Assembly (NCBI GenBank): GCA_021234155.1
Contig: JAJEKV010000124.1
Span: forward strand, 1,941,094 to 2,005,093
DNA from: Isoetes taiwanensis
Lineage: Eukaryota; Streptophyta; Lycopodiopsida; Isoetales; Isoetaceae
Direction of reading: 5' to 3'
DNA length: 64,000 nucleotides
Both the position numbers and the translations under genes were made by a program. Position 1 is the stretch's first letter; each line of letters opens with the position of its first letter. The notes beneath the pieces were generated by a model, which worked only from the letters and a program-made list of their open reading frames with translations, had not been told where the DNA came from and searched no databases. This document shows positions 23,439-34,767 of the stretch, in pieces.

Positions 23439-26400
23439 CTAATTTGGTAAAATTCGTGACAACACAGCTTCAGTTAGCATTGGCTGGATTACTGCAGGGT
23501 CTGCTATCGGATCGATACCAAGCACTTGATTGTATATGTACAACAAGTGCTTGTACGGTATGAATCCTCTAATCCTTTCCATGTGGATGAAGTCTCGACA
23601 ACTGCATTCTGGCTCCTCCTTAATAGATACAACATATGTGCTATCTTCACGTTTCACTTCAAAGTCCACATGCTTGTTTTTCAAGTAGGTCTTTTCTTGG
23701 ACGGAATCCACCTTCATTCTCTTTGACTGCTCAAATCTTACCTTTGTCTCTCCATTCATTTCCTTCCTGTAATTAACAACCTTCCCCTTCCTTGTCATTT
23801 TGGTTCTGCTTTTTACAAAGCTAGCAGACCCTGCCATGGTGGATCTACGTGCCTGCATACTAGATGATGTGTTCGCTGCTGTCAAGCTAGATTGGGATCT
23901 ACCACCCAATAAGAATCTCCCTGCACCAAGTTTCTCAATTTCCTCATTGGTTAAATCAGTGTCTTTAGCAACGGGCCACAATGGTGGTCTTTGTGGGGGA
24001 CACACCAATGACTTATCAGGAACCCATGTACACTCAATAGTACTGCGATAAAACCACACCATTTGTGATACCCGTTGTCCCCGAAATTCCCTTAACCCAT
24101 AGAAGCAAGGAGCAGCAGTTGGTTGTATACCCACGTTAATTAGATTGTTACATTTTTTTCCATTTTCTGACTTCCTCCCTTGGCACCAGACTTTACTGCC
24201 TGCTTCAGTTCTTTTAATGGCCCAAAGAGACCTGTGCACTGACTTCTCTTCCAGAGAATCATTGAAAAGAGTTCTCACTACAGGATCGTCCGTACGTACC
24301 CTGCTAACATTAGTTGCATGTTTGTCTGGACGATGAGTCCTTGATTCTGCTGTGAGATCAACTGTGTCTATGGAACGTTGCATCTTGTACACAGTCTTTA
24401 AGTTACCTCCTGCACCACTGTCATGCTCTTCAAAGCCTGCCATTTCAGCTTTCAAGTTTATAACGTTGGTTACCTCCTTAGCCTTAGCACCACTGCTTTG
24501 ACGATTTTGCAGTCTATTAAATAGATCTGACACACCTGGACCAGTCCCTAAGTAGTTGCAGTCTAGAAATGACTTGTATTTGGTACTTTGAAGAACAGCT
24601 TCTGTGAGATCGAAGAGGGAGGCATCATACAAGGAAAAATTATTCTTGTTTCCTGATGCTGCTAACCAACTCCCGTGCTTTGCCTCTGATATTTTGTTTG
24701 TGGAATATGTATTGATGTCTGTCAATTCTGTTTGTTGACCATAAACCTACCCCATCTGCTGATCCTGTGATGCCACCATGATAGCCAAGAACTCAAAACT
24801 TTAATATGGTTATCTGAAGACTTGCCCATCCACCAATCCATTATGGAGTGGTATATTTTGTCAGCTTCCTCCTCAGTTGCTGACTGATGCCATTTTCTAC
24901 ACAGGTCCTTATGGGCATCCCAATATTCCTTTGGCAAGTGTCTTTCTGCATGTCGATGCATGCATTGTTCAAAATGGAAGTAACATGAACGCTCTTTTTT
25001 CGGGTCTAATCTCCCCATTGAAGAAAACTTCCCTCACTGCAATCCAATTAGGTTGAGCTTCGTCTGCCATGAACCCAAATAGCTCAGCTTTGGAAAAACC
25101 TTTTGCCACCATGACTTTATTAAGCTTCCTCCAAAACTTTTTCTGTGCCTCTGCATCTTCTGTCTTCATGTCACAAACCGCAATTGTCAATAGGGCTTTA
25201 ATTCTGCATGTAAGACAAGCTTGTTAAAAAATTATCAATGAACTTGTTTCATATGATTTTCACAAACCGCTTACTTATGATCATACACATGACAAGCTAA
25301 GGTTGTCCACCCTTGAATTCGTTTCACGTGATCAAAATGCACCCAACTGTTGCTAATATCACCCGTTGGTCTCATCCTGTTGACCAAATCAACCCCTGAT
25401 CCAGGACCAGTTGTAGACATTTTGAAAATGTAACAGCGTTCATTTAGCGGATCATGAAGCTGGTAAGGGAATTTAGATCCATGGATATATTCATATTTGC
25501 TTCTTTTCTTTAACTCCAATAAACCTGAAATATCATCTGAACATTGCCTATTTCTTCTCCTCGCATCATCGATACCTAGACACGCAAGATTCTTCATGTC
25601 AAATAACTTGTTAGTATAATTTCTTATGTAATATCAATATCATACCTTCTCTGATTGCATAATGGTTCCAACCTTGTCGATAACTCGTTAATTTGATCTG
25701 TATCCATCTTCTCGACACTGTCTCCCTCCGATGAGCCCATAATTGAACGAAAAATTTCATCCATAGCTAATTCATTCTGTTTACGTCTTGACCGACCAAG
25801 ATGTAAGGTTGTGTCTGAATTAACTAAGTCCCTCATCTGCTTGACTTGACTTCTGCATTCTGATTTTTTAATGGGATGTGTATGCTCACCAGTATCGACA
25901 GGTAGTTTTGTTTCTGTGATTCTGTTAGGCAAACAATAGTACATGGACACCAGACAACGTGCGACGTATGTAGGTGGCAGATGACAATATTCACAGCTTA
26001 TAGATCCATGGAATGAAGTTAGTTCACCTATCTCAGGTCTTCTCTGCAATGCACCTCTCCAGTGCAACTCATTTTGGTTGCCTTTAGTCAATAAATGATC
26101 ACAAGACAAGTTTTTACATTGCAAGTGACCACCACAATATGATAACCTGACTGTCCCATCAAAACTAGGTATGTCAGTCCTGTTGGCATGCGTCCATACA
26201 TGGGGATCAACCGAATGTTGCATACCTTCCATCGGGATTTTACTGATGGACTGACCTGGCAACTCAAAAATAATTTTTCCATTATAATATTGTGGCAGAC
26301 ACTCCACTTGTTTTCCAATTTTCAATAACAAGTTTTTAAGTTTGCTATTTATGGGACATGATGTTATCTTTAAGTACGTAGAAGTGCATTGGGATGTAGT

Positions 26401-26730
26401 TGCTCCATTAGAAGAATGGGGTGAATCAAGGACAACTGGACAGAGAGGAGATTTGCCTTCAGCAGGAATACCATGTACCTCCACAACCGTGCCATTTTTT
26501 TCCTCAACCTTAAAAATTCTTAATCCAGAAGCACTAACAGATTCAACAACCACACTGCTAGCTACATTAGATTCCACATCTGTGGAGCTTTGAATCATAC
26601 ATAAATTGCTAGGCAGTACATTGAAAGTTTTAGACAAATCTGCTGTACTAACCTCACATATTCCATTTTGGAAAGGAAGCAACAATATTTGTTGTAGACC
26701 TGAGGCTTTCACTGTGAGGTAAGATGCCAT
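23439..26730 (-). pseudogene. Mutator-like (MULE) DDE transposase with GCM/FLYWCH-type and SWIM-type zinc regions
   Basis: Minus strand from ATG 26730. The N-terminal part has a Cys/His module (CKNLSCDHLL, CEYCHLPPTYVARC, MYYCLPN, then GEHTHPIKKSECR) like the WRKY/GCM1-fold domains that precede many MULE catalytic cores. Next comes HFDHVKRIQGWTTLACHVYD, TIAVCDMKTEDAEAQ and GFMADEAQPNW...ERSCYFHFEQCMHRH; the VCD and MAD aspartates fit catalytic positions of the MULE DDE fold. The C-terminal part ends in a SWIM-like motif, CSCRDFIHMERI...PYKHLLYIY, with Tyr where the third Cys is expected. An intron at 25274-25204 (GTAAGC...TGCAG) joins the frame correctly. Frame breaks occur near 25005 in a run of six A, near 24740, and near 25620. 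A relative of this transposase is widespread in seed-free streptophytes as I recall it. Confidence 0.8.
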
Positions 26731-27117
26731 ATTGCACAGTAAAATTTGTACGCCCGTTTAAGCTCGTTTTAATATGACAGACCCAACGGTTAATTACAAA
26801 TTTTGTTTGCATAATTCATGGGTGCATTACTGTCAGTTACATTGCCAACGGCTAGCGAATTTCAATCCCACTGACCAAGCAATAATGCATTTTAGTGTTC
26901 TCACCTAATTATAAGAAGTGGGTATTTTCATTAAAACATTTGAATCGGTTGAACAGTAAATCTTATACCCGAAGTGGATGATGTGCTCTTCTATTGATCC
27001 ATCACCAAGGCGACAGAGCAAGAACACAGGTTGGTATCACATATTTTCTTTCTAGTGAATATGTCACTGCTGAAGTCTAAAACTGATTACAGTAGGATTA
27101 TAGTTTTCTCAAGTTCA
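26731..27117. promoter_or_regulatory. Left part of the divergent intergenic region
   Basis: Between the transposase ATG and the 74-bp repeat array. AT-rich; no clear TATA box could be assigned. By position it would hold the minus-strand gene's 5' UTR and promoter. Confidence 0.35.
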
Positions 27118-27715
27118 TTCATTTCTTGAACGGTGCCGTTCGATTTTTTGAGCTGCAGTTTTGAGTCTAGAATTGTCCTTTTCAATCCATCTACATGAAC
27201 TCGAACGGTATCGTTCGACTTTTCATGATACAGTTTTATGTTGGAGGTAGCCTATTCAGTCTATCCACATTTTCTTGAACGGTGCCGTTCGAGTTTTCAT
27301 GCTGCAGTCTTATGTTACAGGTAGCCTATTCACTCCATCCACAATTTCTTGAACGGTGCCGTTCGAGTTTTGATTGCAGACTTTCCAGTTCGAATTAGCC
27401 TATTTAATCTATCCACAATTTCTTGAACGGTGCCGTTCGAGTTCTCATGATACAGTTTTATGTGCGAGGTAGCCTATTCAATCTATCCAAACTTTCTTGA
27501 ACGGTGCCGTTTGAGTTTTCATTGCATATTTTTGTGTTCGAATTATCAGATCCAATGTATCCACATTTTCTTGAACAGTGCCGTTCGAGTTTTGCTTGCA
27601 AAGTTTTATGATTGAATTAGCCTATACAATCTATCCAAATTTTCTTCGTTCGTGCCGTTAAATTTTTTATTGCAGAGTTTTATAGTCGACATTTTCTTGA
27701 ACGGTGCCGTTCAAC
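27118..27715. repeat. Nine 74-bp tandem repeats centred on palindrome GAACGGTGCCGTTC
   Basis: The 14-mer GAACGGTGCCGTTC (arms GAACGG/CCGTTC, spacer TG) or a one- to few-base variant starts at 27128, 27203, 27277, 27351, 27425, 27499, 27573, about 27647 and 27699. The spacing is 75, then 74 six times, then about 52. Between cores the units share TTTTATG, TAGCCTATTCA and CTATCCACATTTTCTT. The palindrome is the best conserved part, while linkers vary more. The array sits between two divergent genes, upstream of both. The pattern looks like an iterated protein-binding site rather than plain satellite decay; binding is inference. Confidence 0.95.
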
Positions 27716-27805
27716 ATTTTCTGGTTTAGATTCTGGTTTTGACTGAGTACTTTCCTGATGTATATTTTTATTTCCTGATGACTTCAATGTTGTTGCAGTT
27801 GAAGG

Positions 27806-30800
27806 TTATGTACTTCACCCGCAAGAATCTTGATTACAAAGGTCTAGTCTTTGAGCGCATGAAAACTCCACCAAGAAAGCCTCGAAAACAAAGGACAGCA
27901 ACAGCAAACTCTGGAGACAGTTCTCAATTTCTGACTATCGCCCAATCAGATTCTATTACTACTGACAGAAAGATGAATTCAGAGGCTACTGATGTTGGCA
28001 CAGACATGGCCTCACATAGTACTAACTATGATGCAATAGATGCTATCTTCATGTGGCTACTCCCCATAATTGTGAAATTCAGGAAGTTGATAATGTGTTA
28101 AACTCGGATGAAGGTAAAGGAGAAACCATTGATATAATGCAACAACAAGGAGGGGATAGTGCTGGGACCACACAACAATGTGAAGGTGACAATGACGAGC
28201 TACCAGCTTCATTCATTGTTAATCAAGTATCACAGAAATTAAAGGAGCTAGAGATTAGCAGGGAATCTCCTCTACCTCTCATTCCATTGTGCAGAATACA
28301 AATACATGAGGCTGTGAGAATGGTTACACCCAACTGCCAACAGGTGCGTGATACTTTACGAAGAGACGTTTATATTATGCAAAAGGGACAATTCATATTG
28401 TCTATAAAGGGACCCAAGGGTAAAGAGACTCCCGTTACCAAGGAATTGATCAGTTCTTGGGATGACAATTGGCAAGTGGAGAACGAAAACTTTGAGCATG
28501 AGCTTTCAAATAATCCACATTGGTCTGATCTATCAGATAAGATGTTCTTGTGCTGGGACGGGAACCATCGTACCAATGCATGGATTCAGGAAATTTCTGA
28601 AAGATACACTTATGCCCCGAACATGCACATCAGAGTCCAAGCAACCTTTGTGGAGGTCCATAGAAAAAGAGAGGCTGAATTCATAACTGCAATGAGAAGA
28701 ATTAATGAGTAAGTTCAGAATTTGTACTCGTCATAAATCATTTGCCAATACTTGTACTAATTCAGGGTTTTTTCCATGTAGACTGAACGAGAAAGGAGTT
28801 GTAAGAGAGACACTCAAGGTTATTTTGTATGCAGTGCACAAAGTGGCAACCAGAGACTTGAGAATGTTTACCAAAGAAGTGACAGAAGAAGAAATAGCAA
28901 AAGCTAGAGCAAAGGAAGTGAAAGTGCTAGGAGAGGAACCTTGGTACCCTCTGACTAGATTCATGCTATCACAGATCTTATACAAAGTAAGTTAAATCTG
29001 GAACGCAAATACTGTTCTGAATGTTGTGTGAACTGACAGCGACTATGTGCAGGCTAATATTGAAAATGACATTGAGTTGTTGCTGAAGGTCCACACACAA
29101 AAAATGCCAAAGTTAAAAGCACGAGAAAAGTCCGAGAAGGAAGTTAAAAGAAGATGGACAAATAAGCTACATAAATATTTAGCAATATGCGCTCTAGCTT
29201 GGGACCAACATGGTTTAAGGCAGTAACCTCCAAAGATGTGAGCACAAAAGATTTCAAACTGACACTAGAAAAGTTATATGATATGGCCAAGGCAACAGTA
29301 GACAATGATGTTAGAAACAATTGGATATTGCTCATTACTACTGAGTCAAACCTCTTGAATAGCTACAGAATGCCAGGTAATGACAGGGATTTCCATGAAT
29401 GGATCAAAAAAGAAACTTGGTTGGAGCATGTACTAAAAAAAAGCAAGGAACTTCTAAATGCCATCTAAGAGGATGAGCCAGAATTTGTTCATTTAGAGAA
29501 CACCACAGAAACAGTTCATACCTGGTTCCGTTACATGAAAATGGAGTATAGAAAGAAGATATTCGTGAACAATGAGAAACACGTGTCCCACACCGTTGCT
29601 TACGACAATGCACATGATCTTCTCAATTGTGCCAAAAGAACTGTCTTCAGGTATAATCTAGCATAGAAACTTGTTGAGCTTCATTCAAGACTTATTGCTT
29701 CACTAACAGTTATTCTTTCTTGTCATTTCCAGGTACATCGAGCATGCTATTCATAGGAAGTACGTGGACAAACTACCAAGTGTTGTCTTGCCATGGAAGC
29801 AAACAGATGATCAAGGATGGATGTACTCGGATAATCTCAATTTGAGATTCAATAAAAGGTTAGTAGAATTTGAAATTGAGGAGTGTCCTTGGTGGTTAGA
29901 CTTTCCAGAGAGTGAGTATCCAAAGGAAGAGAAGGATACATGGGCAGCATGTTCGCAAGCAGATATAGACTCAAATAAGCCATCAAATTCGCAACATGTC
30001 AAGTCCAGAGATGGAAAATTCAAAAAGAAAACGCAAGGAAAAGTTAAAATAAAAATAAAAAAAGTAGACGTGATATTCTACTATCAGATGAAGAGAATAT
30101 CGAAAACTTGAATAATATTCATGATAGCCAAGATGTGAACATAAACAGATCTAGTAAGGATACTAAAATATCAGGACATGGAGATCCTGCAGAGCATGAT
30201 GGGTGTAAAATCGCTAGTGGGGTACAACCTTTGGCGAAGCGTTTAAGCACTTTAAGTGTTGAAACTCGCGTACGTCGAAGCCCGTTACACCCTTCTCCCT
30301 CTTTTTCCCCTGAGCGCCAAAACTCAGATCAGTGTTTGACTGTTGATGATGGAGGCATGGAGCGCGGATAATTTTCACAGCATCAGAGGTCTGTGCAATT
30401 TGGGGGTGAAGCCCCACGAGGAAGAAACTTGGTTGGAAAATAATGTCACGGATCGAGATTGGGAATCTGTTTGGACAAAGAAGTTGAACAAGGGAAAGAT
30501 AAAATGGCACTGTGCAAAGGAGCATCTTCAAGAGAAGTTGGAAACACTCTGCCGAAAAATCTACAAGAATTGTCACAACAAAGAAGTAAGTAAGCAACTG
30601 GCCCTTACTTTTGCATTTGAAAATTGCACTAGATCAAAAGTTGCACCTGAGGAACACAAAAGTAAATCAATGCATTTGGTCGTGGCAATGCCAAAGATAC
30701 CACAACAATAGACAAGTAAAAATAGAGGCGTATGTTGTAGCACATGTTAGGAAAACTCAAATGAAGACAAAGCCAAAGGTGGCAAATGGATCAAATGAGA

Positions 30801-33022
30801 TCGGTGCATGTGATGAAAACATAAAACCTTAGAGAATGCAAAGACAAGTGATTGGAAAAGCAATTTTACTTATCACAAAGAATCTGAAGCAGAGGGAAGT
30901 GAGTTGAAAGGCAATGAGAAGGCCTCTGGCAATGCAGAAAATGATGTTGGAAGAGGTATCGAGAAACGGTTTAAGACATGCCACAAATGATTTGGCTGCA
31001 AAACAGGAGGAGTTCAAGCTTAATCCAAACGGTGAGTTGGAGGCGAGAAATTAAAGATTTGGAGCGGACCGTCCCAGATGGAAACTTGGCACGGAACAAG
31101 GTACAAAAAGCAATGAACCCTACATCTGTTAATGAGCAGGTCAAATGTAAAATCAAACTTGAGGAGGAGTTAAAAGTTCTCAAGAAGAACAAATACTTCA
31201 TTTCTACATAAACAATTTGTGAAAGCTGAAAATGGATACTCCTGCAACATTTAGCATGTCTACTATTATACGAGATAAGTTGTTAGTGCAAGATCCATTT
31301 TATACATGTTCAGCATGTGATCTGGAATTCACTAAAGCTTACAGGTTAAGTTTAGCACTGAATTGCCAACATGAGTATCATATAGCTTGTTGTTCATTGT
31401 TGAGAGGAGGACAACGTATTCATAGTTGCCCTGGAAAGGTGCCAGAGGGTGTATTTGACGAGCTAGGTTTTGGCCATCTTGCAGGTGCTTCAAATAGTAC
31501 ACCAAAAAAGGATGTGTTAATCCGTCCTGCAATTGAGGTCTCACCCTACAGGGTTAAAAGAAGGACAATGGCTTCATTTGAAGATGCACAACACCTGCAA
31601 AGTCCTATAGGGGTACAGTCAATTGTGACAACAGAACCACCACCACCAGTCCAAGAAGCTGTCGAAGAAGCTATAGAAGAAGTTGTAAACACAGCACCAG
31701 TTGTAAACACAGCACCAGTTATGGAAAAAACAACAGACCCGAGTGTATACACTGAAGCACTTAAGGAAGTTGAGGGAGTAATTCCATTGGATGAGGGCAA
31801 CTTGGGTGAATTTTTGCCAAAAGGAAAGGGCAGAAGAACAAAGAGGGGTAAGTTGGAGGATAGCAAAGAAGTTGTTCAGGCTACAAGAAAGAGAACAAGA
31901 AGCAGCACTGTGAAAGATGCAGGAAGCAGTTTCAATCATGACACCACACCTATCAAAGTGTGTTCTGAAGAAAATGCAGAATCAGGCCCGCAAGTTTCAG
32001 GTGAGCCTGATCTTCAACAAGTGATTGATGCCCTTACAAAACTTGGAAAGTCAGTGTGGGAAGTGCTGGCCAAGGCCACAACTTAGTGTTGCTTAAAACA
32101 TTGAATATTATTGATTTTCTTTTGTTGCATTCACTGTAGGATTACCAGTTGATTCTGTTAGGTCAGAGAATCCTGCTGTTGATATAGAAAGGTTTCCACA
32201 TTCAACCCATTTTTCATTTTCATCTTCATCTATTTATTCATGTAGTAATTCTTGTTGTGTAGGTATTCAGGATGTTCCAATGTACTAAATATTAATTTGG
32301 CAGCAAAAGATAAACTCATTGTCTTGGATTTAAATGGTGTGTTGGTAAAAACTTTTGGTGCAAATGAACACATACGCTTGGAATCAGGATTGACAATGAC
32401 ATACACTAGCAGAAAGAAAGTGATATTCAGACCAGAAGCAGTGTTCTTCTTGAAGACTTTGTTACAGAAGTGTTGTGTTGGTATATGGTCATCAATGCAA
32501 CTCTCTAATGTGGAAGATGTGGTGCAAGTACTATGTCCAGATTTGAGGGACGGATTTCTATTTGTATGGGGACAGGAAAAATGTGTGAAGACCAGTTTTC
32601 CCCACCCTGACAAACCTGGCTGTCCAGTCATGATGAAGCCACTTGGGAAAATATATGAGTCATACCCAAGATTCAAAGGTAAGACTTTGCTTCTTGATGA
32701 TTCATTATATAAGTCTTACCTTAGCAGCCCCTGGAAACTTCTGCTAGTACCTGCATTCAAGATGGATGTCTGTGATGAAGTGCTAACAGTACTCACCCCA
32801 AAGATAGAAGGAATACTGCAGGTCAAGACTGAGGAAAAAATGAAGTTACTGGTGAAATGAAGTTACACACACAATTGCATGCCCTGGCCTATGACAGATA
32901 GAAAGATTATGAAGTTATGCTTGGAAAGACTTTCTGGAAAACAATTGCAGTTGTGCACCCTTGTGAATGAGGAATTAAAGAAGGCTTATGGTGATGAAGA
33001 TTGTTATCCTCCATTACTGTGA
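27806..33022 (+). CDS. Multi-exon gene with ParB-like, RING-like and FCP1/HAD-type domains (frame-broken)
   Basis: A series of plus-strand coding blocks with canonical introns, read as one gene or a tight cluster. The start is probably ATG 27809 (MYFTRKNLDYKG...) after a TTGTTGCAG acceptor. Domain order: basic Pro-rich N-terminus; ParB-like domain (28230-28690); Glu/Lys-rich helical region (28790-29640, introns at 28709-28784 and 28988-29052); YIEHAIHRKYVDKLP block (29733-30020); coiled coil (30980-31210); RING-like Cys/His motif (31300-31440); disordered basic stretch; HAD domain (32264-32860). Frame shifts near 28045, 29195 and 30040 and in-frame stops at 29466 and 32858 interrupt it. No known protein with this whole architecture comes to mind. 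It could be two or three genes. Confidence 0.5.
28053..28709 (+). CDS. ParB/sulfiredoxin-like domain exon
   Basis: The block IPLCRIQIHEAVRM...VRDTLRRDVYIMQKGQFILSI...MFLCWDGNHRTNAW follows the ParB N-terminal order: a conserved 'ipl..I', a helix ending in an 'L...I...G' segment, then a 'dGnHR..A' box equivalent to GxHRRxxA, where ParB/Srx proteins bind nucleotide. In bacteria ParB-family proteins bind palindromic centromere sites; in eukaryotes the fold is found in sulfiredoxin and in scattered transposon-associated proteins. The exon ends in RRIN followed by donor GTAAGTTC at 28709. The similarity is by motif only. Confidence 0.5.
31232..32086 (+). CDS. RING-like Cys/His protein segment
   Basis: After ATG 31232, the motif CSACDLEFTKAYRLSLAL, then NCQHEYHIACC, then HSCPG gives C-x2-C...C-x-H-x2-H-x2-C...C-P, close to RING-H2/PHD spacing but without the last Cys. 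The remainder is low-complexity: a VNTAPVVNTAPVM repeat, KGKGRRTKRGKLED and KKRTRSS-type basic patches that could be nuclear signals, and a C-terminal helix ending KLGKSVWEVLAKATT. If it is a RING it could act in ubiquitin transfer; with a missing ligand this is uncertain. Confidence 0.4.
   Translation: MDTPATFSMSTIIRDKLLVQDPFYTCSACDLEFTKAYRLSLALNCQHEYHIACCSLLRGGQRIHSCPGKVPEGVFDELGFGHLAGASNSTPKKDVLIRPAIEVSPYRVKRRTMASFEDAQHLQSPIGVQSIVTTEPPPPVQEAVEEAIEEVVNTAPVVNTAPVMEKTTDPSVYTEALKEVEGVIPLDEGNLGEFLPKGKGRRTKRGKLEDSKEVVQATRKRTRSSTVKDAGSSFNHDTTPIKVCSEENAESGPQVSGEPDLQQVIDALTKLGKSVWEVLAKATT
32264..33022 (+). CDS. FCP1/NIF-type HAD phosphatase-like domain
   Basis: After acceptor TTGTGTAG the frame reads YSGCSNVLNINLAAKDKLIV, then VLDLNGVLV (motif I, with Asn at the second Asp position as in many plant FCP1-like proteins), VGIWSSMQ (motif II, Ser/Thr), a GQEKC...KPLGKIYE lysine region, and KTLLLDDSLYKSY (motif III-IV DD). 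This order fits the NLI-interacting-factor/FCP1 family, which dephosphorylates RNA polymerase II tails or other proteins. TGA at 32858 interrupts; the same frame continues for 54 codons (MTDRKIMKLCLERLSGK..., ending YPPLL) to TGA 33020-33022, so the original C-terminus is probably there. The Asn makes catalysis uncertain. Confidence 0.75.
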
Positions 33023-34385
33023 TTAAGCCTGAGACATTTATGATTATTAGCCTGATTGTCATTTATTTAGACCAAGGAATCCTACACTTTTCATGTACCA
33101 TCTTTATCTTATATTAATTTAAGAATGTTTTTGCTATATTGTTTATATAGTTCAATGCAGACTTGTCTATAAGTTTTTGCTATCAACCCTTTTAATTTGA
33201 GATTTTCCGGTCTGGTGGAAAATGTTTTTGGTTTTTTTCTTTGAGTGATTTCCTAAGATTGTTGGTCTTTTGGTGGCCGGAAAATATTTCCGTGCTTCCA
33301 AAAATCGGGAAAAATAGTTTGCATTGCATGATTTGGGGTTTATTCAGATAGGGATTTCTAAAATGGGTCCAGATTTGGGATCGAGGTTTTTGAAGGCTGT
33401 TTCGATGGATCAGGAGGGGTGGAATAATCATCTCATATGTTATGCTAGCCCCTAAAAGTCGCGAGCAGAGGCAACCCTGGTCACGGTAAACCGGCCAATC
33501 AAGCATCTGGATTCGCATGTGGTAGAACAAGTATGGTTCGACCCCGAGCTGCCATTTCAATCATCCAACATGGAGCTTTGTATTCAATTAAGGTGCGTTT
33601 ATGGACTGCAATGATTGCTGGAGCTTGATCGAATTGTTGTTGTAGTATATTGCTGGTATGTGGCTTGCCAAAAATCTGAGGTACTTGGAAAATTCTGAGG
33701 TGCTTGGAAAATTCTGAATAGGTTTGTTTATTCGTGCTGCAACAAAGCATTTGCAATACATTTCTTCTCTGTTATTGCTTTATTGCCCTTTTTGGCTGCT
33801 TCGACCCTAATACAAGAAGTTAAGACCACATACAAGAAGTGCAAAGTTTATTCAAGAAAATATACTTTCATCATAATCAGTATGCCCAAGGACATGTTTT
33901 ACGACTATACTAAGGCATATTAGGCACAACAATCTGATAATGAATTCTTCTTCTGATGCATATTGTAGTCAATGCTATGAATGATTCACTGTCAAAACTG
34001 CTTCCAACTATAGCTGACTAACATGTAATGAACAGACCAGAGAACTAAAACCGACCTGCCAAACAAATGGAGAAAACTGCTCAAGTAGTTAATAAACCTA
34101 TACAACAGCTTTAGGTTGTACAAGATTGATACTTGGACAAGAGATGTTGGATATATGCTATCTTTTTGTTCAAGGCACTTATGTAAGCACGAAATTTGTA
34201 TATCTGTCGTGGTTACAATTATAGAATTATGGAGGTGCCATCGTAGGTTAGAAGTGCAGTCTGAGCCATAGATTTGCATAGGCCATTTTCTAAAAGCCAC
34301 CCAGCCCCTTTGTCTCTGATAGGAGAAGAAATAACTAAAGACAAAACTCTGAGCTCCAAAATGCTTAGTGTCGAGAATGCAGCAG
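33023..34385. other. Unassigned interval
   Basis: 3' flank of the HAD gene. GAGGTACTTGGAAAATTCT is duplicated at 33680-33718. The long minus-strand frame across 33992-34771 has no recognisable motif and is not called. Confidence 0.35.
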
Positions 34386-34401
34386 AGCTTGAGTCCCGTG
34401 T

Positions 34402-34767
34402 GTGGACCCACACTTGGTTGGTGAGCTACCTCAGACCACACCAACCCATCCTGGGAAGGCCCAAACACACCAACCACCGGTTGACCCCACGCAGGCAGAG
34501 CCCTCTGGGGAAGACCATGAAGCGGGGCCACCAAGGAAGAGGCCTCGGGCAGAGGGAGAGACGTCTTCCATGAAGAGGGAGGCCCGAGCCAAGGCCAGTC
34601 GAACCGACAAGCCGGGCCATACAGCAATCCGCCAAATAACCTTGGAGCCGCATCCGGCAAGGGTTGATGCCAACAGCAGCACGCCTTTGCAGGCCTCTCC
34701 CGGCGAGGTGGAGAACATAACATCTCTGGATGTTGCGCAGGCGGTTGGTGCGAAAAAACGAATCTAA
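34402..34767 (+). pseudogene. LINE ORF1-like remnant
   Basis: A Pro-rich, hydrophilic frame containing PPRKRPRAEGETSSMKREAR, a bipartite basic patch. Later at 35339-35635 the frame RNVVVRGPATEESGE...WKGEVVMEFGATDAPVV resembles an ORF1 RNA-binding segment. Assignment as ORF1 rests mainly on position upstream of the endonuclease. Confidence 0.4.

Noticed and set aside
27118-27715. CRISPR array
   Set aside because: Repeats are 74 bp apart with linkers that are themselves related, and the context is plant nuclear DNA with introns; no cas genes.
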